A DNA stretch of 64,000 nt from Cenarchaeum symbiont of Oopsacas minuta. GTDB taxonomy: Archaea > Thermoproteota > Nitrososphaeria > Nitrososphaerales > Nitrosopumilaceae. Below the pieces are notes generated by a model. That model was given only the letters and a program-made list of their open reading frames with translations, ran no database searches and was not told the DNA's origin. The position numbers and the translations under genes are program-made. The stretch covers positions 305,030 through 369,029 of the forward strand of contig JAJIZT010000001.1 in NCBI GenBank assembly GCA_029948415.1, in the 5' to 3' direction. Positions 8,634 to 18,190 of this stretch are shown here, in pieces. Position 1 is the stretch's first letter. Each line of letters opens with the position of its first letter.

Positions 8634-10720
8634 TGGCAACAGTAGAATCTATCACATTAACAGAATCTGCACTAGCTGAACAGGTAAAAGAGTTTATTAC
8701 AAGATTTAGAGAAGATGGCGAATACAAGTATGTTGACAGAATAGACGCAATGATGCCAAAGCGATCAAAAGCCATAGTTATAGATTACAATGATCTAGTT
8801 TCATACAAGATACTTGATTCTACATTTAACGAAAACCCTGATAGAATACTACGTGCATTCTCTACGGCAATTGGAGAGATTTTGTATGAGAGGTTTCCAG
8901 ATTATGCAATAAAGATAAAAGATAACATACGAGCTAGAATAGTAAACTATCCAGTTCAACGTAGCCTGAGAGACATAAATGCTGAGATTATCAACAAAAT
9001 GACTAGCGTCTCTGGCATGGTAGTGAGAGCATCGGAGGTAAAACCGTTGGCAAAAGAGCTGACATACATCTGCCCTGAAGGCCACACGACCATAGTGATA
9101 CTTGGTCGTGGCATGAGCATAAAATCCCCTCTACGTTGCTCAACTCCAAAATGTCAGCACAAAGAGCTAGAAGTAGAACCTGAATCAAGCAAATTTATCG
9201 ATTTTCAGATATTGCGTATACAAGAGCTCCCAGAAGACCTACCTCCAGGTCAGCTTCCACATTACGTGGACGTTACAGCAAAACAAGACCTAGTTGACAG
9301 CTCACGTCCAGGCGATCGTATAGTGCTAACTGGAGTGGTTCGAATAGAACAAGAACAGATAGCTGGTATTGTCAGAGCAAATAGTGCACTGTACAGACTG
9401 CGTCTAGAGGGAAATAACGTGGAATTTTTGGGAGGACACGGCGCAAAAAGAGCCCGCAGAACAGAGAGGGAAGAGGTTACAGTAGAAGAGGAGAAAATGA
9501 TCAAATCCCTTGCACAAAATCCCGATATCTATACTCGTCTCATCGATTCTTTTGCACCACATATCCGTGGACAAGAGCTGATTAAAGAAGCCATATTATT
9601 GCTTATTGTAGGCTCTACACAAAACATACTACCAGATGGCACAAAGAACAGGGGTGACATTAACGTATTTCTAGTAGGTGATCCAGGTACTGCAAAATCA
9701 GAGATGCTAAAATTTTGTGCAAGAATAGCACCTAGAGGACTGTATACCTCAGGTCGTGGTTCAACTGCAGCTGGTCTGACAGCAGCAGTGGTGCGAGACA
9801 AATCTGGAATAATGATGTTAGAGGCAGGTGCTGTGGTTTTGGGTGATCAGGGACTTGTATGCATAGACGAGTTTGACAAGATGAAGCCAGAAGATAGGAG
9901 TGCGCTACACGAAGTTATGGAACAACAATCTGCAAGTATAGCAAAGGGAGGTATTGTAGCTACATTGAATGCTAGGACATCTATTCTTGCAGCGGCAAAC
10001 CCCATATTTGGTAAATACGATCCATACAAAAACATCTCTGAAAATATAAATCTGCCAATACCTCTACTGACTCGTTTTGATTTGATATTTGTAGTACGTG
10101 ACAAACCATCAAAGGAGAAAGACCGAAACATTGCAACTCATATAATAAACCGTCATACACGCACAGCAATTTCAGGCCAGTCGCTTATAGATATTGACAT
10201 GTTGACAAAATATCTCTCGTATGCAAAAAAAGGCGAACCAACATTGATTGATAGTGCCAAAAAATTAATCATAGATTATTATCTAAAGATGCGTAATGTA
10301 GAAGATGAAGGGATGATAACTGTTACCCCACGTCAGTTAGAGGGGCTTGTACGCCTTGCAACGGCTCGCTCTAGACTATTAATGAAGAACCAAATTGACG
10401 AAGAAGATGCAGAGAGGGCAATATACCTCATAGAAAATATGCTACATGATGTAGGCGTGGATGTAAACACGGGTAAAGTGGATCCAGGAGTATTACACGG
10501 AAAACCACGTAGCGAAGTATCTAAAATGCAAGTCTTTATGGACATGGTGAAAATATTAGAAGGTGAACCAAGACAACCTGTTCCAGAAGATACACTACTT
10601 GACGAACTAGAAAAGAGTGGGAAATTTACCCGTGAAACAGCGCGCATATTTATAGAAAAGATGTTAAACGAGTCTGTAATATTCGAATCAAGACCAGGCC
10701 ATTATAATACGGTAAACTAG
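8633..10720 (+). CDS. mcm: replicative DNA helicase MCM
   Basis: 695-residue hexameric MCM helicase, normal length. The N-terminal domain has a zinc-binding set (YICPEGH ... RCSTPKCQ, around residues 145-180). The AAA+ domain shows Walker A GDPGTAKSE, Walker B CIDEFDKM, a sensor region AAANPIFGKYD and arginine-finger LTRFDLIF. A C-terminal winged helix follows. It is co-oriented with GINS, consistent with one operon for the CMG-type helicase. Confidence 0.97.
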   Translation: MATVESITLTESALAEQVKEFITRFREDGEYKYVDRIDAMMPKRSKAIVIDYNDLVSYKILDSTFNENPDRILRAFSTAIGEILYERFPDYAIKIKDNIRARIVNYPVQRSLRDINAEIINKMTSVSGMVVRASEVKPLAKELTYICPEGHTTIVILGRGMSIKSPLRCSTPKCQHKELEVEPESSKFIDFQILRIQELPEDLPPGQLPHYVDVTAKQDLVDSSRPGDRIVLTGVVRIEQEQIAGIVRANSALYRLRLEGNNVEFLGGHGAKRARRTEREEVTVEEEKMIKSLAQNPDIYTRLIDSFAPHIRGQELIKEAILLLIVGSTQNILPDGTKNRGDINVFLVGDPGTAKSEMLKFCARIAPRGLYTSGRGSTAAGLTAAVVRDKSGIMMLEAGAVVLGDQGLVCIDEFDKMKPEDRSALHEVMEQQSASIAKGGIVATLNARTSILAAANPIFGKYDPYKNISENINLPIPLLTRFDLIFVVRDKPSKEKDRNIATHIINRHTRTAISGQSLIDIDMLTKYLSYAKKGEPTLIDSAKKLIIDYYLKMRNVEDEGMITVTPRQLEGLVRLATARSRLLMKNQIDEEDAERAIYLIENMLHDVGVDVNTGKVDPGVLHGKPRSEVSKMQVFMDMVKILEGEPRQPVPEDTLLDELEKSGKFTRETARIFIEKMLNESVIFESRPGHYNTVN

Positions 10721-10877
10721 TTTTTCTAGATGTAATGTGTAGATATGATCTCTGACACGTAGATTATCTCACATCTAGATACATTTTTCATCTCCAATAT
10801 TTTTGCTATATGTTGACCATTGTATACCATTTTCATATGGGATAATTTTTTATGCATGTCTATCACGAATAAAAATA

Positions 10878-13016
10878 ATGAAGGTTGCAAAGCTTAAATT
10901 AACAAAAACAGCGATAAAATTTCTTACCAAACAAGGATATACGGATCTCTTTCCACCTCAAAAAACAGCCATAAGTGCTGGACTCTTGAGGGATAAGAGT
11001 ATACTAGTCTCAGCTCCAACTGCAGGAGGCAAGACACTCATAGCTACAATGGCAATACTTTCATTTCTTTCAAAAGGAAAAGGTAAGGCAGTCTACCTTA
11101 GCCCATTAAAGGCATTGGCAGCTGAAAAATATGCCGAATTTAAAAAACTCGAGGACGTTTCGATCGGAGGTCGTAAACCCAAAGTTTCAATCTCGGTGGG
11201 AAATGTTGGAAATTCTAAAAATAATCCAATCAACAGCGACATTTTGATTTTAACAAATGAGAGAATGGACTATGTGATACGGAGTGGATCTGATTGGATA
11301 GACGATATCGGACTAGTGATTGCAGATGAAGTGCACCTTGTAGGTGATGAGAATAGAGGGCCTACACTAGAGATGATCTTAACGCGCATGAAAAGAAAAA
11401 AACCTCGTCCACAGATAATAGCACTCAGCGCAACGGTGACAAACTCTAAAGAGATTGCAGATTGGCTTGGTGTAAAGCTTGCAAAGAGTTACTGGCGTCC
11501 GGTCCCACTTATAGAAGGTGTATGTGATGGTAAAACCGTAGAGATGAACGACGGTAAGAGAAGCAAACCAAATTTTACCACTCGCGGAATACCAGTTGAT
11601 TTGGGTATTGAATGTGTTACAGATGGTGGACAATCCCTCTTGTTTGCATCTACGCGTACGCGTTCTGTATCCTTGGCCACAAAAGCTGCTGAAGCCGTCT
11701 CTGAACTCTTGACAAATTCTGAACGTAAAATATTACTCATAATATCAAAAAAAATTACTGGTACTGGTGAGAGCACCGAACTTGTGAATCAATTGGCCAA
11801 TCTGACAAAACAAGGTGTGGCGTTTCATCATGCAGGATTGGATCAAAAATGCCGTGAGATAGTTGAAGATGGATACAGAAAAGGTGCAATAAAGCTACTC
11901 TCTTCTACACCAACTCTTGCAGCAGGTGTCAACCTTCCTGCAAGACGTGTAGTAATATCTAGCATGACACGCTACAATGGTGCAATTGGAATGAACTCTC
12001 CAATAAGCATCCTCGAATACAAACAATTGTGCGGTAGAGCAGGAAGACCACAATACGACGATCATGGAGAGGCCATCATCGTAGCTTCTAGAGAAGCTGA
12101 TGAAATTGCACAACGCTACATAGGTGGTAAAGCTGAACCTATAGAGTCAACGATGACCCAAGCTAACGCACTACACAATCACATATTGAGTTTGGTATCG
12201 ACTGAACCTGGAATCCACAAAAACGATGTGTTGGAATTTTTTATGAACACGCTCGGAGGAATCCAGTATACAAAAACTGATACCAAACATCGCGTCTATG
12301 ATGCATTGGAATATCTAGAAAAGAATGATATGCTAGTAGAGAAAAATGATCGATACGCTGCAACAGAATTTGGAAAGAAAACTTCATCTTTGTATATTGA
12401 TCCACTGACGGCGTGGAATATGCGTGAGGATATAACAGACGCTCCAAAGAGAGGCTCGCACGCCTTGGGTTTTCTGCATACTGTGACACAGTGTCGTGAA
12501 TTCTATCCACGCATGGAATTGAGACAAAAGGATAATAGTTTTGCATATACAATGCTGAAGAAAAAAAGATCAGAGATGATAACTCATATAACTATATTTG
12601 AATGCAACAGAAGTTTACTCGCACTTGATATGTGGATATCGGAGATCACCGAATCTAACATTGCTAGCGCATTAAAGGTAGAATCAGGTGATATCCATCG
12701 CATGATCGAGACAGCATGCTGGCTCTTGTTCTGCATGAAAGATCTAGCAAGACATCTTGGTAGATCCGATCTGATTCTAGAACTAGAGTCATTAGAGATG
12801 CGTACAAGATACGGCGTAAAGGCACAGCTGCTCGATTTGGTGCGTTTAAGAGGCGTAGGACGTATCAGAGCAAGGATAATGTACAAGAGAGGCATAAAGA
12901 CTGTGGACGATCTGCGAAAATTACCAATCACAAAGCTTGCAGCAATGGACAAGATTGGTCCAAAACTTGCAGCTAGTATAAAATTACAAACTAAAAGACT
13001 AGCACCACGGCGTTAG
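10878..13016 (+). CDS. hel308: ATP-dependent DNA helicase Hel308 (Ski2-like)
   Basis: Superfamily 2 helicase acting at stalled forks, about 712 residues. Motifs: Q-motif region FPPQKTAI, motif I SAPTAGGKT, DExH-type ADEVHL, motif III SATV, motif VI CGRAGRPQYD, and a C-terminal helix-hairpin-helix RLRGVGRIRARIMYKRG. The frame extends to 10803, but the homologous region begins at the ATG at 10878 (MKVAKLKLT), which is taken as the start. It overlaps the end of the convergent Trm112-like gene by four bases. Confidence 0.92.
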   Translation: MKVAKLKLTKTAIKFLTKQGYTDLFPPQKTAISAGLLRDKSILVSAPTAGGKTLIATMAILSFLSKGKGKAVYLSPLKALAAEKYAEFKKLEDVSIGGRKPKVSISVGNVGNSKNNPINSDILILTNERMDYVIRSGSDWIDDIGLVIADEVHLVGDENRGPTLEMILTRMKRKKPRPQIIALSATVTNSKEIADWLGVKLAKSYWRPVPLIEGVCDGKTVEMNDGKRSKPNFTTRGIPVDLGIECVTDGGQSLLFASTRTRSVSLATKAAEAVSELLTNSERKILLIISKKITGTGESTELVNQLANLTKQGVAFHHAGLDQKCREIVEDGYRKGAIKLLSSTPTLAAGVNLPARRVVISSMTRYNGAIGMNSPISILEYKQLCGRAGRPQYDDHGEAIIVASREADEIAQRYIGGKAEPIESTMTQANALHNHILSLVSTEPGIHKNDVLEFFMNTLGGIQYTKTDTKHRVYDALEYLEKNDMLVEKNDRYAATEFGKKTSSLYIDPLTAWNMREDITDAPKRGSHALGFLHTVTQCREFYPRMELRQKDNSFAYTMLKKKRSEMITHITIFECNRSLLALDMWISEITESNIASALKVESGDIHRMIETACWLLFCMKDLARHLGRSDLILELESLEMRTRYGVKAQLLDLVRLRGVGRIRARIMYKRGIKTVDDLRKLPITKLAAMDKIGPKLAASIKLQTKRLAPRR

Positions 13017-13273
13017 GATATATCAAAAGCGCCTTTTGCAGTTTTTATCTTTTCAGGAATTGTATCTGCATTATCTTTTAGAAAATCTGAATCTAATTTT
13101 TTATCGCGTAACTCATCTGGCAGCATTACAGGTATTCCATCTACAATAGGGTAAAATCTATTACATTTTGTACAGTACAATGCTCCAACTGATACAGAAT
13201 TACCCTTGGATTTACATTCGTATAGTTCTAGTGGATAATGTCTATCCATAGGACAGGCGAGTATATCTAACAT
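13013..13273 (-). CDS. Trm112-like zinc-ribbon protein
   Basis: About 86 residues starting MLDILACPMDRHYPLEL, with a second CxxC (YCTKCNRFYPIVDGIPVMLP), the signature of the Trm112/UPF0434 family. In eukaryotes and archaea such proteins are small partners that activate several methyltransferases acting on tRNA, rRNA and release factor. The upstream extension to 13369 overlaps the ilvE coding end and lacks family similarity, so the ATG at 13273 is used. It follows ilvE by 28 bases on the same strand. Confidence 0.83.
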   Translation of the reverse strand: MLDILACPMDRHYPLELYECKSKGNSVSVGALYCTKCNRFYPIVDGIPVMLPDELRDKKLDSDFLKDNADTIPEKIKTAKGAFDIS

Positions 13274-13301
13274 ATTTTTATCCAAAACACATTTACACCC
13301 A

Positions 13302-14210
13302 TCAGTATACTCCGTACAACCAACGGGAATATTTTGGTCTCTTGTCGTTGACAATAGCCTCATATTCATCCATCATGGTCTTTGTTATAGAACCACACGT
13401 TCCTTTTGATATCTTTTTGTCGTTGATCTTTGTTACTGGAATAATCTCTGATGCTGTTCCAGATAGAAAAACTTCATCAGCTGATTTTAGTTGCGCTGTG
13501 GTAATCTTTCTCTCACTGACAACAATTCCAAGATCTTTACTCATCCGTTTTACCGTATCACGTGTTATGCCTAGTAGAGGTGAGGAACTCTCATGAGGGG
13601 TAGAGATCTTGCCGTTCTTTACCACAAAGATGTTCTCGCCGGTCGCCTCACTTACATGACCGTTATGATCCAAGAGTACTGCATCATCATATCCGCCAGA
13701 TTTTGCCTCTATTGTGGCTATGATGGAATTAAGATAGTTACCTCCTGCCTTTGCTTGTGTGGGTGTAGCAAGACTTGAAAATTTACGCCATTTGGAGATG
13801 CACATGGAGATGCCTTTTTTGTCAAATAGATCCTCAAAGTCTATGATAAAGACGGCTGTATGAGTTTGTGATTTTTTTGTCAAATGTAGTTTTATTCCAT
13901 TACGACCTACAAAATAAAATGGTCTAATATAGCAGGATTTTTTGATGTTATTTTTTTTGCATACATCTAGTATTGCCTTTGTAATTACAGCATCTGTATA
14001 TCTTGAAGATATAGAATAATATGCACCAGATCTTTTAAACCTTTTAACATGATCTCTTAATCTGAATATGTTTAACTGTGATCCATTCCAATATCCTCGA
14101 ATGCCCTCAAAGATTGATGTGCCGTAATGTATTGCATGAGTGTCAATTGAAACTGTGGCATTTTTTTCATGGATCAGCGAACCATCAAACCAAACATATT
14201 CGTACGACAC
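13302..14210 (-). CDS. ilvE: branched-chain amino acid aminotransferase
   Basis: PLP-dependent fold-type IV aminotransferase for the last step of Val, Leu and Ile synthesis. It starts with WFDGSLI and IHYGTSIFEGIR, has the PLP-lysine region KAGGNYLNSIIA and the SEATGENIF signature, and ends with LSGTASEIIPV. Length 302 is normal. It is probably cotranscribed with the Trm112-like gene downstream. Confidence 0.94.
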   Translation of the reverse strand: MSYEYVWFDGSLIHEKNATVSIDTHAIHYGTSIFEGIRGYWNGSQLNIFRLRDHVKRFKRSGAYYSISSRYTDAVITKAILDVCKKNNIKKSCYIRPFYFVGRNGIKLHLTKKSQTHTAVFIIDFEDLFDKKGISMCISKWRKFSSLATPTQAKAGGNYLNSIIATIEAKSGGYDDAVLLDHNGHVSEATGENIFVVKNGKISTPHESSSPLLGITRDTVKRMSKDLGIVVSERKITTAQLKSADEVFLSGTASEIIPVTKINDKKISKGTCGSITKTMMDEYEAIVNDKRPKYSRWLYGVY

Positions 14211-14234
14211 GCATCCGCTTTATACTATACCAAT

Positions 14235-14837
14235 TTATCTATTTTTACATGAACACCAAAAACCATCTTTTGGAAACTTCATTCCGCCTACTCTTGTAGT
14301 CTTGTCTATATCTGTGGAAAATTGTTTAATGATCTTGGCATTTTCTTCTATAATGGGTACTATTTTTTCTGATACATCACTTTTCCAATCTTTGCCTGAA
14401 TAAATTGCCTCTTTGACTGAAGTTGCAGAGATTGGTTCTCTCTCACCAACCATGGGTTGCATACAGTATGACTTTAACATACGCCATTCATTTTTATCTC
14501 CAGTATATGTAAAATAATCTTTGCCGTATCCAGCAACAATCTTTTGTCGTAGCATCCACGATGCAACAGAGATCAGTGGAGGTAGATATTTTACAAACGG
14601 TGCATTAAACGTGTATCTGTCTGAAATATTGACAGAATTCTCAAAGACGGCCTTTATCATGGCACTTCTTGACTCAAAACTGAACGGAAAGCTCTTACTG
14701 TTGACTTCAACTCCTCGCTTTCGAAAGATTACAGGCATGATGGTTACAGAGTCTGCTTTTTTTTGCAGTTTTTTAATTATGTTCACGTGCGAGTTGGTAA
14801 GCGGATTTAGATGTGCAAGATAGATGGCTGTGGTCAA
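14235..14837 (-). CDS. cytidylyltransferase-like nucleotidyltransferase
   Basis: 200 residues with a nucleotidyltransferase alpha/beta phosphodiesterase pattern: LNPLTNSH (an HxGH-type motif with Asn in place of the first His, around residues 10-17) and ISATSVKEAI (ISSTxxR-like, around residue 135). This family includes NMN and pantetheine-phosphate adenylyltransferases. The exact substrate is not clear, and the altered first motif residue argues against a confident NadM or CoaD assignment. It is co-oriented with ilvE, 24 bases upstream of it. Confidence 0.68.
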   Translation of the reverse strand: MTTAIYLAHLNPLTNSHVNIIKKLQKKADSVTIMPVIFRKRGVEVNSKSFPFSFESRSAMIKAVFENSVNISDRYTFNAPFVKYLPPLISVASWMLRQKIVAGYGKDYFTYTGDKNEWRMLKSYCMQPMVGEREPISATSVKEAIYSGKDWKSDVSEKIVPIIEENAKIIKQFSTDIDKTTRVGGMKFPKDGFWCSCKNR

Positions 14838-14883
14838 CTAGTTATACACTATATACACACTATTTCAATATAGACAAAACATG

Positions 14884-14957
14884 TGGGAACGGTGGGATTT
14901 GAACCCACGATCTCCAGCGCCCGAGGCTGGCAGTCGACCAAGCTAACCTACGTCCCC
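14884..14957 (-). tRNA. tRNA-Pro (anticodon CGG)
   Basis: Read on the minus strand: acceptor GGGGACG/CGTTCCC with one G-T pair, anticodon stem CCAGC/GCTGG, loop CTCGGGC giving anticodon CGG, T arm GTGGG/CCCAC, and discriminator A. 74 nt, no encoded CCA and no intron. Confidence 0.94.
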
Positions 14958-15002
14958 ATGATAAAAAATATTGTATTGAATATTACCGTTTATACTTTAG
15001 TT

Positions 15003-15899
15003 TTAGCCATATGATTCAAACTTTACTTCAAAGCTTCCATCCGCACGTTTCTCACGTTGCGTTACAAAGTTTTTTGGTTTTAAAAAGTCCATGGCTCCAT
15101 CTATTGTGCCTTGCCACCCACATATGTAAAATATTGTATTTTCTTTTGTAATCTTTTCGCCTACCATCTCCTCCAATACAGATTTACCTTTTTCATTGGG
15201 GCGCAAAAACACTTCTACTCTACCAGTCTGCCCACTCCACGATCTATTGAACCATTCTTGTGGACGACTGATCGTGGCTCTATATTTGAAATTCCAATTT
15301 TTTTGTCCAGCACTGATACTCTTTTCTTCAAGATTTGTAAACAATTCTTTATAGCTTAGCTCGTCCACATAGCTAGCTCCATGCAAAACAATAATCTCTC
15401 TCTTGTCTCCTATATCGTACAAGTGTTGTGCAAAGCTTACAAATGGAGCTATGCCTGTTCCACCTCCAAGACATACTATGCGACGGTTGTCTTTTTTACC
15501 ATTGTGAAGTTTTTCATTAATATCTAGTGCTGCACCTGTGGGTTTTATCCATGAAACTTCGGTTCCTTCTTTAGCGTTAAAGAGCTCGGTGGTAAGTCTT
15601 CCAGGTAATGGTTTTCTGACCCATCTAACAACAAGTTCAACATATCTGCGATTCTCTGGCTGTGATGCAATAGAGTATGCTCTCCTAATCACTTTGCCAC
15701 CTTCACTTGGAATAGGCATTCCTATGGTGATAAACTGTCCTGCATTGTATTCTGGAACGACTCCATCGTTTGGAACAAGTCTGAATATAGCTAGATCTTC
15801 TTTTAATAGCTGTACGTATGTTATGGTTGCTTTATTCTCTGTTACCACAATGTAATTTTGAATTGTGCCATTAAATATCTTATGCAAAAGTATAGGCAC
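15003..15899 (-). CDS. FAD/NAD-binding oxidoreductase (ferredoxin-NADP reductase type)
   Basis: 298 residues. The FAD domain has RRAYSIASQP (RxYS motif, around residues 72-81); the nucleotide domain has LGGGTGIAPF and the C-terminal segment YICGWQGTIDGAM, all typical of the FNR superfamily. It probably transfers electrons between ferredoxin or flavodoxin and NAD(P)H. It starts with GTG at 15899, and a TATA-like TTATTTA about 27 bases upstream supports a leaderless start. The true partner is not shown by its neighbours, which are tRNA genes. Confidence 0.82.
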   Translation of the reverse strand: MPILLHKIFNGTIQNYIVVTENKATITYVQLLKEDLAIFRLVPNDGVVPEYNAGQFITIGMPIPSEGGKVIRRAYSIASQPENRRYVELVVRWVRKPLPGRLTTELFNAKEGTEVSWIKPTGAALDINEKLHNGKKDNRRIVCLGGGTGIAPFVSFAQHLYDIGDKREIIVLHGASYVDELSYKELFTNLEEKSISAGQKNWNFKYRATISRPQEWFNRSWSGQTGRVEVFLRPNEKGKSVLEEMVGEKITKENTIFYICGWQGTIDGAMDFLKPKNFVTQREKRADGSFEVKFESYG

Positions 15900-15976
15900 G
15901 ATCTAATCTGTTGTAAAGCTAGACGTAAATAAGTATGAATGATATTTTATTTTGTCAGATTTTGTATCTGTCAAGT

Positions 15977-16050
15977 GGGCCGGTCGTCTAGACTGGTAGG
16001 ATACGCCCTTGGCATGGGTGAGATCGAGGGTTCAAATCCCTCCCGGTCCA
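15977..16050 (+). tRNA. tRNA-Ala (anticodon GGC)
   Basis: Acceptor GGGCCGG/CCGGTCC includes the G3-U70 pair that marks alanine tRNAs. Anticodon stem CGCCC/GGGTG, loop TTGGCAT giving GGC, T arm GAGGG/CCCTC, discriminator A at 16050. No intron, CCA not encoded. Confidence 0.95.
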
Positions 16051-16146
16051 TTATCTCATACCAACCATGAATCAATAAAAATATACTAGATTAACACGTA
16101 TACATATTACTAGACTTTTTTTAACATACAAACAGATTGATGGATA

Positions 16147-17034
16147 TTGAATTTTGAGACATTGGAGAATTTTATAAAAAAGAAGATGAAGATGACTCAT
16201 ATTTATCAACCCATAATGATAAAGACTCTTTTGACATCAAATAATACTGCAACTGTTGAAAATATAGCACGAGCATTTGTAAATAGCGATCCATCGCAAT
16301 TAGAATATTATAAAAAAATAACAAAACGTTGGCCACATATTACATTAAAGAATCACAATATCATAAATTATAAGAATGGTTTGTATACATTACTTGTTGA
16401 AGATATTACAAAAAAACAAAAACAAAAGTTAATCGAGTTGTGTGAACTTCGATTGCAGGAGTTTATAGATAAAGATCCAAACATAAAACTAGCACACGAG
16501 ATTGATAAAAAATCTATTCCGGGAACCGTTAGATATGATGTATTGGCAAAATCAAAAGGAATATGCTTGGCTTGTGGTTTGAAAGCATCTAACGGTTATT
16601 ATTTACACGTTGATCACATTATTCCTAGAAGTATGGGTGGTAGAACAGAATTAGATAATCTACAACCATTGTGTTACAAATGTAATACTGAAAAAAGAAA
16701 TAGAGATGATACAGATTTTATGAAATGGCATAAACATCTAAACGCTAGAGTTAAAGAATGTAAATTATGTCGTCCTATGAAATTAATACGTGAAAACAAC
16801 ATGGCATATGCTATCAATGCCTCAAGATTGACTACGTTGATAACCCCAAAAAGACACGTTGGTAAATTCATAGATCTCATACCATCTGAGAGACATCTTT
16901 GTCTTGAATTGGTAGATTTTATACAATCAAATATTAGAAAAAAGAACAATTCAATAAAATTTGAAGTATATTTTGATTCAAATAATCTTTTATCAGCAAA
17001 ACATTATTCTATAATATTACATCAAAACAAGTAG
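16147..17034 (+). CDS. HNH endonuclease domain fused to HIT-like domain
   Basis: 295 residues if the TTG at 16147 is the start; an ATG at 16186 is an alternative. Residues about 20-110 form a helical region with KRWPHITLKNH. Residues about 130-190 are an HNH nuclease: CLACG, the HVDHIIPRSMGG core, then NLQPLCYKCNTEKR, giving two CxxC zinc knuckles. The last 90 residues resemble a HIT nucleotide-binding domain: CKLC, AYAINASR, TLITPKRHVGKFIDL. The usual HxHxH catalytic triad is reduced to KHYSIILH, so catalysis is doubtful. It is flanked by a tRNA gene and an IS110 fossil, suggesting an acquired gene. The function may be defence-related; that is inference. Confidence 0.72.
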   Translation: MNFETLENFIKKKMKMTHIYQPIMIKTLLTSNNTATVENIARAFVNSDPSQLEYYKKITKRWPHITLKNHNIINYKNGLYTLLVEDITKKQKQKLIELCELRLQEFIDKDPNIKLAHEIDKKSIPGTVRYDVLAKSKGICLACGLKASNGYYLHVDHIIPRSMGGRTELDNLQPLCYKCNTEKRNRDDTDFMKWHKHLNARVKECKLCRPMKLIRENNMAYAINASRLTTLITPKRHVGKFIDLIPSERHLCLELVDFIQSNIRKKNNSIKFEVYFDSNNLLSAKHYSIILHQNK

Positions 17035-17162
17035 GCATGTATTTATCAAGATTTCATGCTTTTTTGATCTTGCTAGATCTTTTTCGTAAAAATACGATCC
17101 ATCCAAGGCATATTTTCATAATCGCCTTTACACTTGAACTAGGCTCGTAGTTAGAGCTCATC

Positions 17163-17250
17163 TTATTTTGATTGACTGTAATTTTGAACAAAATCCTTGC
17201 CTTTTTTAACATAGTAAATGACCATCAATAGCTTTGCAAGAGTCACACTC
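17163..17250 (-). pseudogene. IS110-family transposase fossil (C-terminal end)
   Basis: On the minus strand a frame reads IYYVKKGKDFVQNYS, close to the C-terminus of the IS110 transposase at 36114 (IYWMLKESKEFESNYS) and of its fossil at 34859. The DNA also aligns over about 60 bases with the fossil copy (GCAAAG through GTCATTTACT to CAAAATTA and AGT). The rest of the element is gone or unrecognisable. The same strand also holds a 37-codon frame (17206-17319) with CDSC, which is probably part of the decay rather than a gene. The 370 bases between the HNH-HIT and HEAT genes otherwise hold no convincing gene. Confidence 0.5.
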
Positions 17251-17403
17251 GCCTTTGATGTTCAACTCTGGCAAGTTATAATTATACTCGTTTTCATTTC
17301 CAACGTTTGTATTTATCATATACATAAAGGATGTTGATTAACAATACCAAAAAACTTGTTTTGTTCTTCACATGTGGTTGATCGATGATGACTAACATTG
17401 TGG

Positions 17404-17865
17404 TTATAGATTGATGATCTTTACTGCATGTTTTGCACTTTCTCTGACTTCTTTAGAGTCATCATCTAAAAGTGCAAGTATCGCACCGCTGTACTCTATA
17501 GATTTTAGATATCCTAGAGCACCTACGGCACACGAGCGTACCATGGATGATTCATCTTTTACAAGGCGCGAAATCTCAAAAGCTTTATTTGAATTACCTC
17601 TGTTTGCTAAAACTAGCGCACAATATCCACGAATATGTCTGTCTATATGATGCAGATTTTTTGATATCATATTGGATATGTCATCATCTACTGCAATCAA
17701 CCATGCAAACGCCTCGCCTCTAACACGCAAGCTCTCATCTGCAAGAGATTCTACAACACATTGTACAATATTTTCTTTTGAATCTGGTGGTAATTTCTCT
17801 AGCAATCGAGCTCTCGTAAGTGGATCAGAATTACGTAATGCCTTTTGCAACTCGTCATGTTTCAA
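17404..17865 (-). CDS. HEAT-repeat protein
   Basis: 153 residues made of about four to five HEAT-like helical repeats, recognisable from the recurring pattern DESxxVRxxAxxxL (DESLRVRGEAFAWLI, DRHIRGYCALVLA, DESSMVRSCAVGALG, DDSKEVRESAKHAV). Such proteins act as protein-binding scaffolds. No enzyme domain is present. Monocistronic, and the role is unknown. Confidence 0.75.
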   Translation of the reverse strand: MKHDELQKALRNSDPLTRARLLEKLPPDSKENIVQCVVESLADESLRVRGEAFAWLIAVDDDISNMISKNLHHIDRHIRGYCALVLANRGNSNKAFEISRLVKDESSMVRSCAVGALGYLKSIEYSGAILALLDDDSKEVRESAKHAVKIINL

Positions 17866-18160
17866 TCATATCTCAAAATATCTTTTCATATAAAATACAT
17901 TCTTGTATTGTACAAAGATACGTTTGTGCCTAAAATATCACGATATTATACTTCAATATTTGAGTACATGCATATTTTGACTCCATTCAAAACATACTGC
18001 CGATTCACATAATTTTATAAAGATACCTGTGCATCAAAAATAGTAAAGCCAAGACACGTACATTTTGTATACGCAAGTCATATTCAAAATTACACATAGA
18101 TCTACCAACTCTAGTTTTTATGCCTAGCACAATCTTGAATTTCAAGATAACTCTTCTAGG
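17866..18160. other. intergenic region without a recognised gene
   Basis: About 300 bases of AT-rich sequence between the divergent HEAT-repeat and alba genes. A TATA-like TTTATAAAG lies around 18012-18020, but no coding frame or convincing RNA fold follows it. It probably contains promoters only. Confidence 0.4.
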
Positions 18161-18168
18161 TTTAAATT
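18161..18168 (+). promoter_or_regulatory. TATA box of alba
   Basis: TTTAAATT lies about 26 bases upstream of the ATG at 18191, giving a leaderless transcript. Another ATG at 18178 is out of frame, which supports 18191 as the start. Confidence 0.55.
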
Positions 18169-18190
18169 ATGTCGAGCATGGATTGGATAC

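Noticed and set aside
10803-10877. Longer start for Hel308
   Set aside because: The extra 25 residues are hydrophobic and unlike the family; the domain begins at the ATG at 10878.
13274-13369. Longer start for the Trm112-like protein
   Set aside because: It overlaps the ilvE coding end and has no family match; the CxxC domain starts at 13273.
17206-17319. 37-codon minus-strand frame with CDSC motif
   Set aside because: Its DNA aligns in part with IS110 transposase sequence in another frame, so it is better explained as transposon decay.
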